From: Methylotenera oryzisoli | GTDB lineage: Bacteria > Pseudomonadota > Gammaproteobacteria > Burkholderiales > Methylophilaceae | Reading direction: 5' to 3' | Assembly: GCA_945881735.1 (NCBI GenBank) | Contig: CAMCVF010000012.1 | Span: 1 to 61,235, forward strand | Length of the DNA: 61,235 nucleotides | Shown: positions 37,679-47,369 of the stretch, piece by piece | Position numbering within the stretch: the stretch's first letter is position 1 | How the letters are laid out: each line of letters opens with the position of its first letter | The notes under the pieces: model-generated | What the model was told of the DNA's origin: nothing | Databases searched by the model: none | The model's input: only the letters and a program-made list of their open reading frames with translations | Position numbers and translations under genes: made by a program

Positions 37679-38236
37679 CTAAACCGCCATCAAATCAGTT
37701 TCTTTAGCCTGTAGCAATTTATCCACTTCAACCACCGCTTTATCCGTCATTTTTTGCACTTCATCTTGCGCACGGCGCTCATCATCTTCGCCTATTTCTT
37801 TATCTTTTAACAATTTCTTCAAGGCATCATTAGCATCGCGGCGCACATTGCGAATAGCCACTTTAGCGCCTTCGCCTTCTGTACGCACAATTTTGGTTAA
37901 ATCACGGCGGCGCTCTTCTGTAAGCATTGGCATTGGTACGCGAATCAAGTCACCGTTGGTTGCAGGGTTTAATCCCAAATCGCAATCGCGAATCGCTTTC
38001 TCAACTTTGCCAATCATATTTTTTTCATAAGGCTGAACGTTAATGGTGCGCGCATCGCCCAAATTAACGTTTGCCACTTGGTTTACAGCCACCATTGAGC
38101 CGTAATATTCCACCATCACATGGTCTAGCAAGCCAGTATGTGCGCGGCCTGTGCGTATTTTTGCTAAATCATTTTTAAGTGATTCTAATGATTTTAGCAT
38201 TTTTAAATCGGCGCTTTTTTTAATTTCTTCCAACAT
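37679..38236 (-). CDS. frr: Ribosome recycling factor
   Basis: The 185-residue protein has [53 protein letters not shown] and the C-terminal helix with [19 protein letters not shown], all diagnostic of RRF. A longer frame starts at a TTG at 38248, but GGAG inside that extension is ideally placed for the ATG at 38236, so that start is chosen. It splits post-termination ribosomes with EF-G. Confidence 0.96.
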   Translation of the reverse strand: MLEEIKKSADLKMLKSLESLKNDLAKIRTGRAHTGLLDHVMVEYYGSMVAVNQVANVNLGDARTINVQPYEKNMIGKVEKAIRDCDLGLNPATNGDLIRVPMPMLTEERRRDLTKIVRTEGEGAKVAIRNVRRDANDALKKLLKDKEIGEDDERRAQDEVQKMTDKAVVEVDKLLQAKETDLMAV

Positions 38237-38279
38237 GTGTTTCTCCAACTTTACTTTTTATGAATGCAAACAAAATTAT

Positions 38280-38996
38280 TTAGGATACAACCACGCGGGT
38301 ACCTTCATTTTCACCCATTACTACGCGCATTAAAGCATCGGCTTTAAAAATATTAAATACCGCAATTGGCATTCTCTGATCACGACATAATGTAAACGCA
38401 GTAGCATCCATCACTTTTAAATCTTTTGAAATGGCTTCGTCAAATGTCACCATTTCATATTTAGTTGCGGTGGAGTCTTTCTTAGGGTCTGCCGTGTAAA
38501 CACCATCCACTTTGGTGGCTTTTAATACAATATCAGCATCGATTTCCATGCCACGCAAAGCGGCAGCGGTGTCAGTGGTAAAGAAAGGGTTACCAGTACC
38601 TGCACCAAAAATCACAACACGACCTTTTTCTAAAGCGCGCAAGGCTTTGGCGCGCACATATGGCTCAACAAATTCGATACCTAATGCACTTTGAACGCGC
38701 GCCTCAACACCAATATGGCGCATGGCATCTTGGAGCGCAAGCGCATTCATCACGGTGGCTAGCATTCCCATATAATCTGCAGTGGCCCTATCCATACCCT
38801 CAGCTGCAGGTGCAACACCACGGAAAATATTACCACCACCAATCACTACTCCGACCTCAACGCCCAAATCAACGATTTCTTTAATTTGCGCAACGATATT
38901 ATTAATGGTGCTGCGATTAATGCCGTAGGCATCGTCACCCATCAACGCTTCGCCAGAAAGTTTAAGTAGTATGCGTTTGTAGGCTGGTTTTGCCAT
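38280..38996 (-). CDS. pyrH: UMP kinase
   Basis: The 238-residue hexameric amino-acid-kinase-fold enzyme has [46 protein letters not shown] and [19 protein letters not shown]. It phosphorylates UMP to UDP. It lies between tsf and frr as in most bacteria and is preceded by a strong terminator after tsf. Confidence 0.97.
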   Translation of the reverse strand: MAKPAYKRILLKLSGEALMGDDAYGINRSTINNIVAQIKEIVDLGVEVGVVIGGGNIFRGVAPAAEGMDRATADYMGMLATVMNALALQDAMRHIGVEARVQSALGIEFVEPYVRAKALRALEKGRVVIFGAGTGNPFFTTDTAAALRGMEIDADIVLKATKVDGVYTADPKKDSTATKYEMVTFDEAISKDLKVMDATAFTLCRDQRMPIAVFNIFKADALMRVVMGENEGTRVVVS

Positions 38997-39163
38997 GATT
39001 CACCCTGCTTTAATAGTTTGATTATTTAATCACAAACACCATAATTTTACTAAATTTTCATACTCTTTAAATTTAGTTTAATGGAGTTTCGTACAGCTTT
39101 ATACGACTTTAAATAAACGTAAATTCAATTTTAGTCATATAGCCTAGCAATAGACGAAAAAAA

Positions 39164-39192
39164 AGTGAGCCTGGCAATTTGCCAAACCCACT
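39164..39192 (-). terminator. Terminator between tsf and pyrH
   Basis: A 13-pair stem with several G-T pairs and a 3-base loop follows tsf by about 17 bases. On the minus strand it is followed by a run of eight T. It separates rpsB-tsf from the pyrH-frr run. Confidence 0.85.
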
Positions 39193-39208
39193 TAATTTTT
39201 AAAACAAT

Positions 39209-40084
39209 TTAAACCTTAGCTGCTGCGGCAACTTCGGCGGCGTAGTCAACTACAACTTTTTCAATGCCTTCACCCACTGTAAACATAGAGAATGATGCAA
39301 CTGAAGCGTTTTTAGATTTTAATAATTGCTCAATCGTCATTTTGTCATCTTTAACAAAGATTTGACTTAACAATGTTACTTCTTTTAAGAATTTTTGCAC
39401 AGTACCATCGGCAATTTTTTCCAACATCGCATCTGGTTTGCCTGCTTCTTTTGCTTTTTCAATAGCAACACGACGTTCGGCTTCAATCAAGCTCGCATCA
39501 ATACCAGAAGCATCTAATGATTTAGGTTTAGCAGCAGCAATATGCATCGCTAAATCTTTTGCTAAAGCGTCATCACCGCCCACTAAATCGACTAAAACGC
39601 CAATTTTACTACCGTGAATATAGCTAACCAATTTACCTTGTACATTTGGACGCACAAAACGACGAGGCGTAATATTCTCGCCAATCTTACCAACCAATTG
39701 TGCACGAGTTTCTTCAACTGTAGTGCCGCGCATTGGCAATGCAGCAACCTCTTCGATATTAGCAGGATTGCTGTTTGATACGATTGTGGCTAATTCACTA
39801 ACGAACTTCAAAAAGTCTTCATTTTTTGCACAGAAGTCTGTTTCAGAGTTTACTTCAATCATTGCACCCGATTTACCATCCGTAGAAATTGCAATGCCCA
39901 CTGTACCTTCAGCCGCCACTCGGCCTGCTGCTTTGCTAGCTTTATTACCAAAACGAACACGCAAGATTTCTTCTGCGCGCATCATATCGCCTTCAGCCTC
40001 AGTAAGCGCTTTTTTACAGTCCATCATTGGTGCATCTGTGCGCTCACGTAATTCTTTTACCATACTTGCGGTAATTTCAGCCAT
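39209..40084 (-). CDS. tsf: Elongation factor Ts
   Basis: The 291-residue protein begins [20 protein letters not shown] and has [11 protein letters not shown], the EF-Tu binding [10 protein letters not shown] motif and the coiled C-terminal region. It exchanges GDP on EF-Tu. It follows rpsB across a hairpin attenuator. Confidence 0.97.
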   Translation of the reverse strand: MAEITASMVKELRERTDAPMMDCKKALTEAEGDMMRAEEILRVRFGNKASKAAGRVAAEGTVGIAISTDGKSGAMIEVNSETDFCAKNEDFLKFVSELATIVSNSNPANIEEVAALPMRGTTVEETRAQLVGKIGENITPRRFVRPNVQGKLVSYIHGSKIGVLVDLVGGDDALAKDLAMHIAAAKPKSLDASGIDASLIEAERRVAIEKAKEAGKPDAMLEKIADGTVQKFLKEVTLLSQIFVKDDKMTIEQLLKSKNASVASFSMFTVGEGIEKVVVDYAAEVAAAAKV

Positions 40085-40137
40085 TTTTTAGCTCCTAATC
40101 TTAATTTTCTAAATATTGATCAATATTATATAAATAG

Positions 40138-40162
40138 AAAAAGGGGCTACGAGCCCCTTTTT
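40138..40162 (-). terminator. Attenuator between rpsB and tsf
   Basis: AAAAAGGGGCT and AGCCCCTTTTT form a perfect stem with a 3-base loop on the minus strand, 12 bases after the rpsB stop and about 54 before the tsf start. A partial terminator here is known in E. coli; the same function is inferred. Confidence 0.85.
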
Positions 40163-40173
40163 GCTCTAATGAA

Positions 40174-40920
40174 TTATTCCGCTATTGCAACTTCCGCTGG
40201 TACTATTTCTTCTTGCGCTGATTTAACAATCTCAGCAATAGCATTTTGGCGTCCTTCTAAAACCGCATCTGCCATACCACGTGCATATAAACGAATAGCA
40301 CGTGAAGAGTCATCGTTACCAGGAATAACGTAAGCTACACCATCTGGTGAATTGTTTGTATCGACAATACCAATCACTGGAATGCCCAATTTAGCCGCTT
40401 CAGTAATTGCGCCGCTTTCATGACCAACGTCAATAATGAAAATCGCATCTGGCAGGCCACCCATATCTTTAATACCACCAATTGAGCGCTCTAATTTTTC
40501 GATTTCGCGCTTATAACCTAAAGCTTCTTTTTTGCCGAATTTTTCTAAGCTACCGTCTAATAACATTGCTTCAAAGTCGTGAAGACGTTTGATGGATTGT
40601 TTAACTGTTTTAAAGTTAGTTAACATACCACCTAACCAACGGTGATTAACGTAAGCACAACCAGCACGTGACGCTTCTTCTTTAACGATATCACGGGCTT
40701 GACGTTTTGTGCCAACGAATAAGATGCGGCCTTTATTCGCAGCTAAAGTACGTGTGAACTTCATTGCATCTTCAAATAGTGGCAATGTTTTTTCTAAGTT
40801 TACAATATGAATTTTGTTCCGGTCTCCAAAAATGTACTCTGCCATTTTAGGATTCCAGTAACGGGTTTGGTGGCCAAAGTGAACACCGGCCTCAAGCATT
40901 TGACGCATAGTAACTGACAT
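40174..40920 (-). CDS. rpsB: 30S ribosomal protein S2
   Basis: The 248-residue protein begins [20 protein letters not shown]. The frame is open 20 codons further upstream, but S2 starts at this Met in all relatives, so 40920 is used. [20 protein letters not shown] and [16 protein letters not shown] are standard S2 segments. The upstream leader is the likely site of S2 autoregulation; no defined motif was identified. Confidence 0.97.
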   Translation of the reverse strand: MSVTMRQMLEAGVHFGHQTRYWNPKMAEYIFGDRNKIHIVNLEKTLPLFEDAMKFTRTLAANKGRILFVGTKRQARDIVKEEASRAGCAYVNHRWLGGMLTNFKTVKQSIKRLHDFEAMLLDGSLEKFGKKEALGYKREIEKLERSIGGIKDMGGLPDAIFIIDVGHESGAITEAAKLGIPVIGIVDTNNSPDGVAYVIPGNDDSSRAIRLYARGMADAVLEGRQNAIAEIVKSAQEEIVPAEVAIAE

Positions 40921-41205
40921 TGTATTGCTCCATGTAAGGGTTAACATTACATTCATCCACAATATTTGAAAATTATTCAAACACCCTGTAAGGGACGATG
41001 CATTGATTTAAAAGGCTCAGCGTAGCAAATTGCTAAACTAAACTGTAAGTATTATAGTTAAAATTTGCCTTAGATTCAATTGTTATTCGGTTTTTATACG
41101 CCGAGCTTGTCATGCAACTTAAATACTCAATGATAAAGAAAAAATACCTTTGATTTTACAAAACGCGCTAAGTATCAGACGTTTTTTGTCTGGCAACTGG
41201 CTTAA

Positions 41206-41364
41206 ATGGTTCGCTTTGATAGTTGTTATGAGGATATGCAACCGCTTTATATAGAATGTGAAACAGCCGACTTTCGGCAAGACTTGGATACATGTATAGC
41301 GCTGCGAAAACGTTTAGCAATTGATCAAAAGTATTTGATTATATATGTGGCGGATCTCTTGTAA
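41206..41364 (+). CDS. Unassigned small ORF (52 codons) upstream of map
   Basis: An ATG at 41206 opens 52 codons to a TAA at 41362-41364. The product is acidic, with three Cys residues and a charged ending (IALRKRLAIDQKYLIIYVAD). No family is recognised. No clear Shine-Dalgarno precedes it, and an in-frame stop lies directly before the ATG. The composition looks protein-like, but it could equally be a gene remnant or chance. It lies in a leader-sized gap and is unlikely to be part of rpsB or map. Confidence 0.25.
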   Translation: MVRFDSCYEDMQPLYIECETADFRQDLDTCIALRKRLAIDQKYLIIYVADLL

Positions 41365-41493
41365 AGGTTTGCGCGCCCTGCATGGTATAACCTTCGTTAA
41401 CATGCAAACTCTGGTTCAGCATTTATTAACATTGATTTAACGAATACAAATAAATTTTGAGGCCAAAAAATAATCATTTTGCGCACAAAACAC

Positions 41494-41521
41494 TTGGTCA
41501 ATTAATTAGTTTGGCTATGAT
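41494..41521 (+). promoter_or_regulatory. Sigma70-type promoter for map-glnD
   Basis: TTGGTC at 41494-41499 and TATGAT at 41516-41521 are separated by 16 bases. The map ATG lies 36 bases after the -10 box. Sequence match only. Confidence 0.45.
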
Positions 41522-41557
41522 AAAATCATAATTTACTATTTAAATTTTTCAAAGCAT

Positions 41558-42355
41558 ATGACTATTACCATTAATAACGCTGATGATATCGCAAAAATGC
41601 GTATTGCAGGCAAGCTAGCGTCTGAAGTGCTTGATTATATTGCACCTTTTATTGTAAATGGCGTTACTACCGAAAGACTGGATCAGCTATGCCACGATTA
41701 TATTGTGAACGTTCAGCAAGCGGTTCCTGCACCACTTAATTATGCTCCAGATGGTCATGCGCCATATCCAAAATCGATTTGTACATCGGTTAACCACATT
41801 GTTTGTCATGGCGTACCAGGCAATAAAGTTTTAAAAAACGGCGATACGGTGAATATTGATATTACGGTGATTAAAGATGGTTATCACGGAGATACATCGC
41901 GTATGTTTCATGTGGGTGAAGTTTCTATTCAGGCCAATCGCTTATCTGAACTGACGTACCAAGCGATGTGGCTGGGCATTAACAAGGTAAAACCAGAAGC
42001 CACACTAGGCGATATTGGATTTGCTATTCAAACTTTTGCTGAGAAGAATGGGTTTAGTGTGGTGCGCGAATTTTGCGGGCATGGCATTGGTAAAAAATTC
42101 CATGAAGACCCGCAAGTGCTGCACTACGGTAAACCAGGTACTGGCGTAAAATTACGCGCTGGGATGATTTTTACCATTGAGCCTATGATAAACGCTGGTA
42201 AACGTGATATTAAACAAATGCCCGATGGCTGGACCATTGTCACCAAAGACCGTAGCCTATCAGCACAGTGGGAGCATACTGTGTTGGTTACTGAAACAGG
42301 TTATGAAGTATTAACGTTATCGGCAGGCTCACCTGCTACCCCAAATTTCAATTAA
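41558..42355 (+). CDS. map: Methionine aminopeptidase type I
   Basis: The 265-residue metalloprotease has the pita-bread motifs: NHIVCHGVPG, VNIDITVIKDGYHGDTSRMF with two Asp ligands, CGHGIGKKFHEDPQVLHYG, and IFTIEPMIN. It removes N-terminal Met from new proteins after peptide deformylase (def, also in this window). It is divergent from rpsB, the conserved map/rpsB arrangement. Confidence 0.95.
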   Translation: MTITINNADDIAKMRIAGKLASEVLDYIAPFIVNGVTTERLDQLCHDYIVNVQQAVPAPLNYAPDGHAPYPKSICTSVNHIVCHGVPGNKVLKNGDTVNIDITVIKDGYHGDTSRMFHVGEVSIQANRLSELTYQAMWLGINKVKPEATLGDIGFAIQTFAEKNGFSVVREFCGHGIGKKFHEDPQVLHYGKPGTGVKLRAGMIFTIEPMINAGKRDIKQMPDGWTIVTKDRSLSAQWEHTVLVTETGYEVLTLSAGSPATPNFN

Positions 42356-42360
42356 TTTTG

Positions 42361-44949
42361 ATGACTGATCTTCAGTCTCAGTCAAAGCAGTCTATACAAG
42401 CGTGGCGGCTTGATTTAAAAACACAACAGCAAGCCTTAGAAAAGGCTTTTTTTGTACATCAAAATACGGCAAAGCTACTAAAACAACAATCGTTACTGAT
42501 TGATCGGCTATTAAAAAAAATATGGCTGAAAGCTAATATTGATGCTGATATCGCACTGATTGCTGTTGGTGGCTATGGGCGCAATCAATTATTCCCTTAC
42601 TCGGATATTGATTTGCTGATTTTACTGCCTGATGATGACTTAAATGACGATAAAAATTCGCAGAAAAACCAAAAAATTGAAACCTTAATTGGCTTGTTAT
42701 GGGATATTGGCCTAAACGTTGGTCATAGTGTGCGCACACTGCAAGAGTGTGTTAATGAATCGGCACAGGATGTAACAGTGCAGACCAATTTATTGGAAAC
42801 GCGTTTACTGTGCGGTAAAAAATCTCTTTTTATTACGTTTACAAACGCTGTCACTAAAACAATGGATGCTACCAAGTTTTATACGGCTAAATCTAAAGAG
42901 CAAGACAAACGCCACGCCAAGTTTAACGATACTACCTATAATTTAGAGCCCAATATAAAAGAAAGCCCTGGTGGCTTGCGTGATTTGCACATGATTCTTT
43001 GGCTTGCACTAAGCCAAAATTTAGGCAAAAACTGGACTGATTTAGCAAAAAATAACATTATTACCAAATCAGAATTCCGCCAAATCAAGCGTCACGAAAG
43101 CAATCTGCAAAATCTGCGTATACGCTTACATTACTTGGCTAAGCGCCGCGAAGACAGGCTATTGTTTGATTTTCAAAATGAGCTGGCAAGCGATTTAGGC
43201 TATGTAACCACTCCACGTAAACGCGCTAGTGAGCAACTGATGCAAAGCTATTACACCAGCGCAAAGTTTATCAACTTAATCAACGAAATTCTGTTGAAAA
43301 CCTTTGAAAAAATTGCCAATAAAGCTAAGCCAAAAATCATGCCGATTAATGATCGGTTTGAATCGCACGATGATTTGCTGGAAATCAAAGCGGCAAACGT
43401 TTTGCAGCAATATCCAAATGCTATTTTGGAAAGTTTTTTACTGTTGCAGCAACATCCTCAATTAACAGGTATGAGCGCGAATTTAATTCGCGAATTGCAA
43501 CGCGTTAAAAAAATAGTGAACGTGGACTTTCGTCAATCGACTGATAATAAAGCTACTTTTTTAGCAATTCTATCGCAGCCAAACGGTGTTAATCATTCAC
43601 TTCGCCGCATGAACCGTTATGGAATTTTAGGGCAATACATCCCCGTTTTTGGCAAAATAGTCGGCCAAATGCAACACGATTTATTTCATGTGTATACCGT
43701 GGATGAACATATATTGAATGTGCTAGCCAACTTACGACGCTATGCTAAGCCAGAGCTAAAACACGAATTTCCACTCTGCACGCAATTATTTAGCGATTTT
43801 GACAAACCGCATTTGCTTTATCTGGCAGCGATATTCCATGATATTGCAAAAGGACGCGGTGGCGACCACTCCACACTTGGCACTATTGACGCAAAGCGTT
43901 TCTGCAGACTGCATGGGATGTCCAAAGATGATACCAATTTGGTAGCTTGGCTAGTAGATGCGCATCTTAAAATGTCTAGTACTGCGCAAAAATCGGATTT
44001 GTCTGACCCAGAAGTGATTCAACAATTTGCGCATTTTGTTAAAACTGAAAAGCGCTTGATTGCTTTGTATTTACTTACTGTTGCTGATATTCGAGGTACC
44101 AGCCCTGTGGTTTGGAATGCTTGGAAAGCACGACTTTTAGAAAGCTTGTTTTATGCCTCGCAACATTTGCTCAAAAATACAGGCTTCACCACACAACAAA
44201 CCATTGAAAACCGCCAAATTGAGGCAAAAGAAAAACTCACCCGTTATGGACTAAAACCTGAATCGTATCTAGCGCTTTGGGGAAATGTAGGTGCTGGTTA
44301 TTTTACGCGCTTTGAATCTGATGAAATTGCTTGGCAAAGTCGCTTATTAACACCGCATGTATTATCAGAAAAACCTATTATACGTGCCCGTTTGAGCCCA
44401 AATGGCGACGGTATACAGGTAATGATTTACACGCGCAATCAAGATGATTTATTTGCGCGCATTTGTAATTTCTTTGACCGCATGGCTTACAACATCGTGC
44501 AAGCAAAAATTTACACCACAAACCATGGCTATGCACTTAATAATTTTATTGTTTTAGATCAATCAGGTAAGTCAGTTAGCTATAGTGGATTGTTGAAATT
44601 TATTGAGTTAGAATTAATGCAAAAAATTGTAAGCGACAAGCCGTTAGAAGCGCCGCTACAAGGACGCATTAGTCGCCAAGTAAAATATATGTCGATTAAA
44701 CCGCAAGTAAAAATCAAATCCGAATTACAAGGTCATAATCTCACCTTAGAAATTGTGGCAGGCGATAGACCAGGGCTTTTAGCTTATGTTGCCAATGTGC
44801 TTTTACATCACGACATTGAGTTGCACAATGCCAAAATTAATACTTTAGGTAACCGTGCAGAAGACAGCTTTTTGATTTCTGCAAAACATAACTCCCCAGT
44901 AAATGCCGCAAAGATTGAGCAACTTATAAAAAGTTTAAACAATCTGTAG
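42361..44949 (+). CDS. glnD: PII uridylyltransferase/uridylyl-removing enzyme
   Basis: The 862-residue sensor of glutamine status has an N-terminal nucleotidyltransferase domain (VGGYGRNQLFPYSDIDLLIL). ESPGGLRDLHMI follows, then an HD hydrolase domain (IFHDIAKGRGGDHS), and two ACT domains at the end (from about residue 680 and 790). The ATG at 42361 is preferred over a TTG one codon earlier. It follows map by 5 bases. It controls nitrogen assimilation through PII and GlnE. Confidence 0.95.
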   Translation: MTDLQSQSKQSIQAWRLDLKTQQQALEKAFFVHQNTAKLLKQQSLLIDRLLKKIWLKANIDADIALIAVGGYGRNQLFPYSDIDLLILLPDDDLNDDKNSQKNQKIETLIGLLWDIGLNVGHSVRTLQECVNESAQDVTVQTNLLETRLLCGKKSLFITFTNAVTKTMDATKFYTAKSKEQDKRHAKFNDTTYNLEPNIKESPGGLRDLHMILWLALSQNLGKNWTDLAKNNIITKSEFRQIKRHESNLQNLRIRLHYLAKRREDRLLFDFQNELASDLGYVTTPRKRASEQLMQSYYTSAKFINLINEILLKTFEKIANKAKPKIMPINDRFESHDDLLEIKAANVLQQYPNAILESFLLLQQHPQLTGMSANLIRELQRVKKIVNVDFRQSTDNKATFLAILSQPNGVNHSLRRMNRYGILGQYIPVFGKIVGQMQHDLFHVYTVDEHILNVLANLRRYAKPELKHEFPLCTQLFSDFDKPHLLYLAAIFHDIAKGRGGDHSTLGTIDAKRFCRLHGMSKDDTNLVAWLVDAHLKMSSTAQKSDLSDPEVIQQFAHFVKTEKRLIALYLLTVADIRGTSPVVWNAWKARLLESLFYASQHLLKNTGFTTQQTIENRQIEAKEKLTRYGLKPESYLALWGNVGAGYFTRFESDEIAWQSRLLTPHVLSEKPIIRARLSPNGDGIQVMIYTRNQDDLFARICNFFDRMAYNIVQAKIYTTNHGYALNNFIVLDQSGKSVSYSGLLKFIELELMQKIVSDKPLEAPLQGRISRQVKYMSIKPQVKIKSELQGHNLTLEIVAGDRPGLLAYVANVLLHHDIELHNAKINTLGNRAEDSFLISAKHNSPVNAAKIEQLIKSLNNL

Positions 44950-44973
44950 TGTGCATTTATCAATAATATGCTT

Positions 44974-45276
44974 TTAACTAAATTGGTAGTGCTTGCGTAG
45001 CGGTTTTTTAATATGCCAAACACAAGAGAGCCCTGCCGAAAATGTTACTAAATCGCCAGCAGCAAAGCTAACTGATTCACCGCCATTTATAGGAGTGACA
45101 GTTACTTCCCCTTCTAAGATATAGGCAATTTCTTGTTTTTGATAACTCCAAGGGAAGGTAGAGCTTTCTTTAGTCCAAATAGGCCAAGAGAATACATTCA
45201 TTTTCGCTAATTGTTTAGCATCTGGTTTTTCAACTCGAATAAAGAATGATTTATCATTTAGTGGTTGTTTCATCAT
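44974..45276 (-). CDS. Small cupin protein A (DUF861/EutQ-like)
   Basis: The 100-residue single cupin domain has a W-P-I-W segment, AYILEGEVTVTPINGGESVSFAAGDLVTFSAGLSCVWHIKKPLRKHYQFS. The canonical cupin His residues are mostly replaced, so metal binding is uncertain. It is a paralogue of the gene at 45384-45659 (shared ASW/SWPIW, LLEGE-V-VTP and KHY ending). A terminator lies between them. Function unknown. Confidence 0.75.
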   Translation of the reverse strand: MMKQPLNDKSFFIRVEKPDAKQLAKMNVFSWPIWTKESSTFPWSYQKQEIAYILEGEVTVTPINGGESVSFAAGDLVTFSAGLSCVWHIKKPLRKHYQFS

Positions 45277-45294
45277 AGGCTCTCAAAAACAAAA

Positions 45295-45333
45295 AAGCCT
45301 AGCTCTAAAATAGAAGCTAGGACTTTTATTTTA
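45295..45333 (-). terminator. Terminator between the two cupins
   Basis: CCTAGCT and AGCTAGG pair across a 9-base loop, followed on the minus strand by CTTTTTTG. It ends the transcript of the cupin at 45384-45659 and precedes the second cupin. Confidence 0.75.
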
Positions 45334-45383
45334 AGCCTAAATTAAAAAAATAAAATTTAATCAAGCTTTTAAAAACCACTAGA

Positions 45384-45659
45384 TTAAGAATGTTTGTAAT
45401 GTTTTTTCAATTGCTTAACAACTTCCCATTGTGATTTCATGCCCTTTGGGAAAACAACGAAATCACCTGCTTTAATAACCACTTTTTCGCCACCTTGTGG
45501 TGTCACATGAATTTCGCCTTCTAGTAAATAAGCACTTTCTGTCATACCGAAATCTAATGGAAATTTAGACACTTCTTTTTCCCAAATAGACCAACTAGCT
45601 ACGCCTAGCTCTTTTAGTTTCTCTTCTGACGGGTTATGGTCAACAATAATTTGGCTCAT
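45384..45659 (-). CDS. Small cupin protein B (DUF861/EutQ-like)
   Basis: The 91-residue single cupin domain reads LGVASWSIWEKEVSKFPLDF, SAYLLEGEIHVTPQGGEKVVIKAGDFVVFPKGM and SQWEVVKQLKKHYKHS. One His of the first cupin motif remains (IHVTP). Similar proteins act as small-molecule or carbohydrate-stress-linked proteins, mostly uncharacterised. Plausible duplication partner of the gene at 44974-45276. Lies next to tRNA-Ser. Confidence 0.78.
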   Translation of the reverse strand: MSQIIVDHNPSEEKLKELGVASWSIWEKEVSKFPLDFGMTESAYLLEGEIHVTPQGGEKVVIKAGDFVVFPKGMKSQWEVVKQLKKHYKHS

Positions 45660-45701
45660 ATTAAATCCTTAAAAAAATAATAATTGTACTGTTTAAAAAC
45701 A

Positions 45702-45729
45702 AATGCCGCTTAAAATCTAAAGCGGCATT
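45702..45729 (-). terminator. Terminator of tRNA-Ser
   Basis: AATGCCGCTT and AAGCGGCATT pair perfectly across an 8-base loop just after the tRNA on the minus strand. A TGTTTTTAAA tail follows. Confidence 0.85.
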
Positions 45730-45736
45730 AAAAAAA

Positions 45737-45826
45737 TGGCGGAAGAGGTGAGATTCGAACTCACGGTGGGCTCGCACCCACGACAGTTTTCAAGACTGTA
45801 GCATTAAACCGCTCTGCCACTCTTCC
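45737..45826 (-). tRNA. tRNA-Ser(UGA)
   Basis: Minus-strand 90-base tRNA with the long variable arm typical of tRNA-Ser. The acceptor arms GGAAGAG and CTCTTCC pair, the anticodon loop CTTGAAA gives UGA, the T loop GTTCGAATC is intact, and CCA is encoded. Confidence 0.96.
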
Positions 45827-45967
45827 TTATATAAAACCTTTGTTACTTTTAGACTATTTTTAAATGGTCTTCAGAAATGTAGCAGCCTAAATTAAAATCG
45901 CGAGCAACATAACTATTAGTTGCGAATAAAACTAAGTTATATTCACAAACAAAATTATAGCAAACAT

Positions 45968-46501
45968 TTAATCATCTTGAAAATCCTGATTTGGAAAAAG
46001 TACATCAGTAAAGCCAAAATCTTTTAAATTTTTAATGCGCATGGGGTACAAAATGCCATTTAAGTGGTCGCACTCGTGTTGCACTACTCTGGCATGAAAG
46101 CCGCTAACCAAGCGATCAATCGAATTTCCAAATGGATCAAAGCCTGTGTAATGTAAACGTGTATGCCTTGGAACAATGCCGCGCATGCCTGGTACAGACA
46201 AACAACCTTCCCAACCATCTTCGATTTCATCTTGAACAGGTGTTAGAACAGGGTTAATTAAAACGGTATAAGGCACTTGTTCAGCATCGGGATAACGTGG
46301 ATTGCTACCGACTCCAAAAATAACCACTTGCAAACTCACGCCAATTTGTGGTGCAGCAATACCCGCGCCGTTCATGTGCGCCATGGTGTCTTGCATATCT
46401 TGTATTAATGCATGCAATTCTGGCGTATTAAATTGTGCAACAGGCTCTGCTTGTTGAAGCAAATTTGGATCGCCCATGCGTAAGACTGTTTTGATTGCCA
46501 T
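45968..46501 (-). CDS. def: Peptide deformylase
   Basis: The 177-residue metalloenzyme has all three motifs: [16 protein letters not shown] and QHECDHLNG, with the metal-binding Cys and two His. It removes the formyl group from nascent proteins. GIAAPQIG replaces the more common GLAAPQ, a conservative change. The start follows the upstream phosphorylase stop by 17 bases, so the two may share a transcript. Confidence 0.95.
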   Translation of the reverse strand: MAIKTVLRMGDPNLLQQAEPVAQFNTPELHALIQDMQDTMAHMNGAGIAAPQIGVSLQVVIFGVGSNPRYPDAEQVPYTVLINPVLTPVQDEIEDGWEGCLSVPGMRGIVPRHTRLHYTGFDPFGNSIDRLVSGFHARVVQHECDHLNGILYPMRIKNLKDFGFTDVLFPNQDFQDD

Positions 46502-46518
46502 TTTAAATAAATACCTTA

Positions 46519-47268
46519 TTAGTTTGCGCTATGAACAGATACTATCTCTTCAATTAAGGCGCGTACTCTAATCATCGTCAAATCTAAATTGGTAATGACA
46601 TCTTCATATTGAATACCATTAGCACTATCGCCCCGCCCTGCTGCTTGATTGGCTATTGGACAAAGCGCCGCATATTGCAATCCAAGCTCACGCGCTAAAA
46701 CCGCCTCAGGCATGCCCGTCATGCCAACTAAGGTTGCCCCATCGCGCTCTAAACGATTAATTTCGGCGGCGGTTTCTAGTCTTGGGCCTTGTACACAGGC
46801 ATAAACGCCACCATCGAGCACAATTTGTTGAATATTTTTTGCCGCTTGCTTACATAATTGACGTAATGAATTGGAATAAGGTTCGGTGAAATCAATATGC
46901 TTAACGGGTAACTCAATACCATCGTGATAGGTATTTTTACGGCCATGCGTGTAATCTAAAATTTGATTAGGCAAAACAATATCGCCAGCCTTTAAATTAT
47001 TGCTAATACCGCCAACAGTTGCAATGGCTAATAAATGCGTTACACCAACAGAATGAAGCGCCCAAATATTGGCACGATAATTCACGGCATGCGGTGGAAT
47101 CGTGTGGCCGCCACCGTGTCGCGCTAAAAACACCACATCTTCACCCGCCATTTTGCCAAAAATAAGCGGTTGCGATGCTTCTCCGTAGGGTGTGCGTGCA
47201 ATTTGATGTCTAGTAACCGTTAAATTATCTAATTGCGTTAAGCCTGTGCCACCAATTATTCCCAACAT
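46519..47268 (-). CDS. S-methyl-5'-thioinosine/thioadenosine phosphorylase
   Basis: The 249-residue protein is a PNP/MTAP-family enzyme: [49 protein letters not shown], and [15 protein letters not shown] with [19 protein letters not shown]. The length and the GMTGMPEA segment fit the S-methyl-5'-thioinosine phosphorylase of Pseudomonas type better than eukaryotic MTAP. It salvages the 5'-methylthio purine made by polyamine synthesis. Substrate preference is inferred. Confidence 0.8.
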   Translation of the reverse strand: MLGIIGGTGLTQLDNLTVTRHQIARTPYGEASQPLIFGKMAGEDVVFLARHGGGHTIPPHAVNYRANIWALHSVGVTHLLAIATVGGISNNLKAGDIVLPNQILDYTHGRKNTYHDGIELPVKHIDFTEPYSNSLRQLCKQAAKNIQQIVLDGGVYACVQGPRLETAAEINRLERDGATLVGMTGMPEAVLARELGLQYAALCPIANQAAGRGDSANGIQYEDVITNLDLTMIRVRALIEEIVSVHSAN

Positions 47269-47321
47269 ATAATACCTAACCTATAAAAGCTTCATTATTT
47301 GTGATTATTGTAGCGCATGAT

Positions 47322-47350
47322 AACCGCTTGCGCTGCAGGATTAAGCGGTT
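47322..47350. promoter_or_regulatory. Inverted repeat upstream of hpnC
   Basis: AACCGCTT at 47322-47329 and AAGCGGTT at 47343-47350 form an 8-pair perfect stem with a 13-base loop, followed by TTATGG. It ends 19 bases before the hpnC ATG, so it may be an operator or a small attenuator. Confidence 0.5.
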
Positions 47351-47369
47351 TTATGGCATACTTTACGCT

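Larger units (their letters stand above)
40921..41557. other. Divergent rpsB/map intergenic region
   Basis: A 637-base gap separates rpsB and map. It holds the rpsB leader at the left end, a promoter for map at the right end, a small inverted repeat CAGAC-GTTTTTT-GTCTG near 41176-41192, and a 52-codon plus-strand open frame at 41206-41364. No recognisable gene fills it, which is long for this otherwise compact region. Confidence 0.6.
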
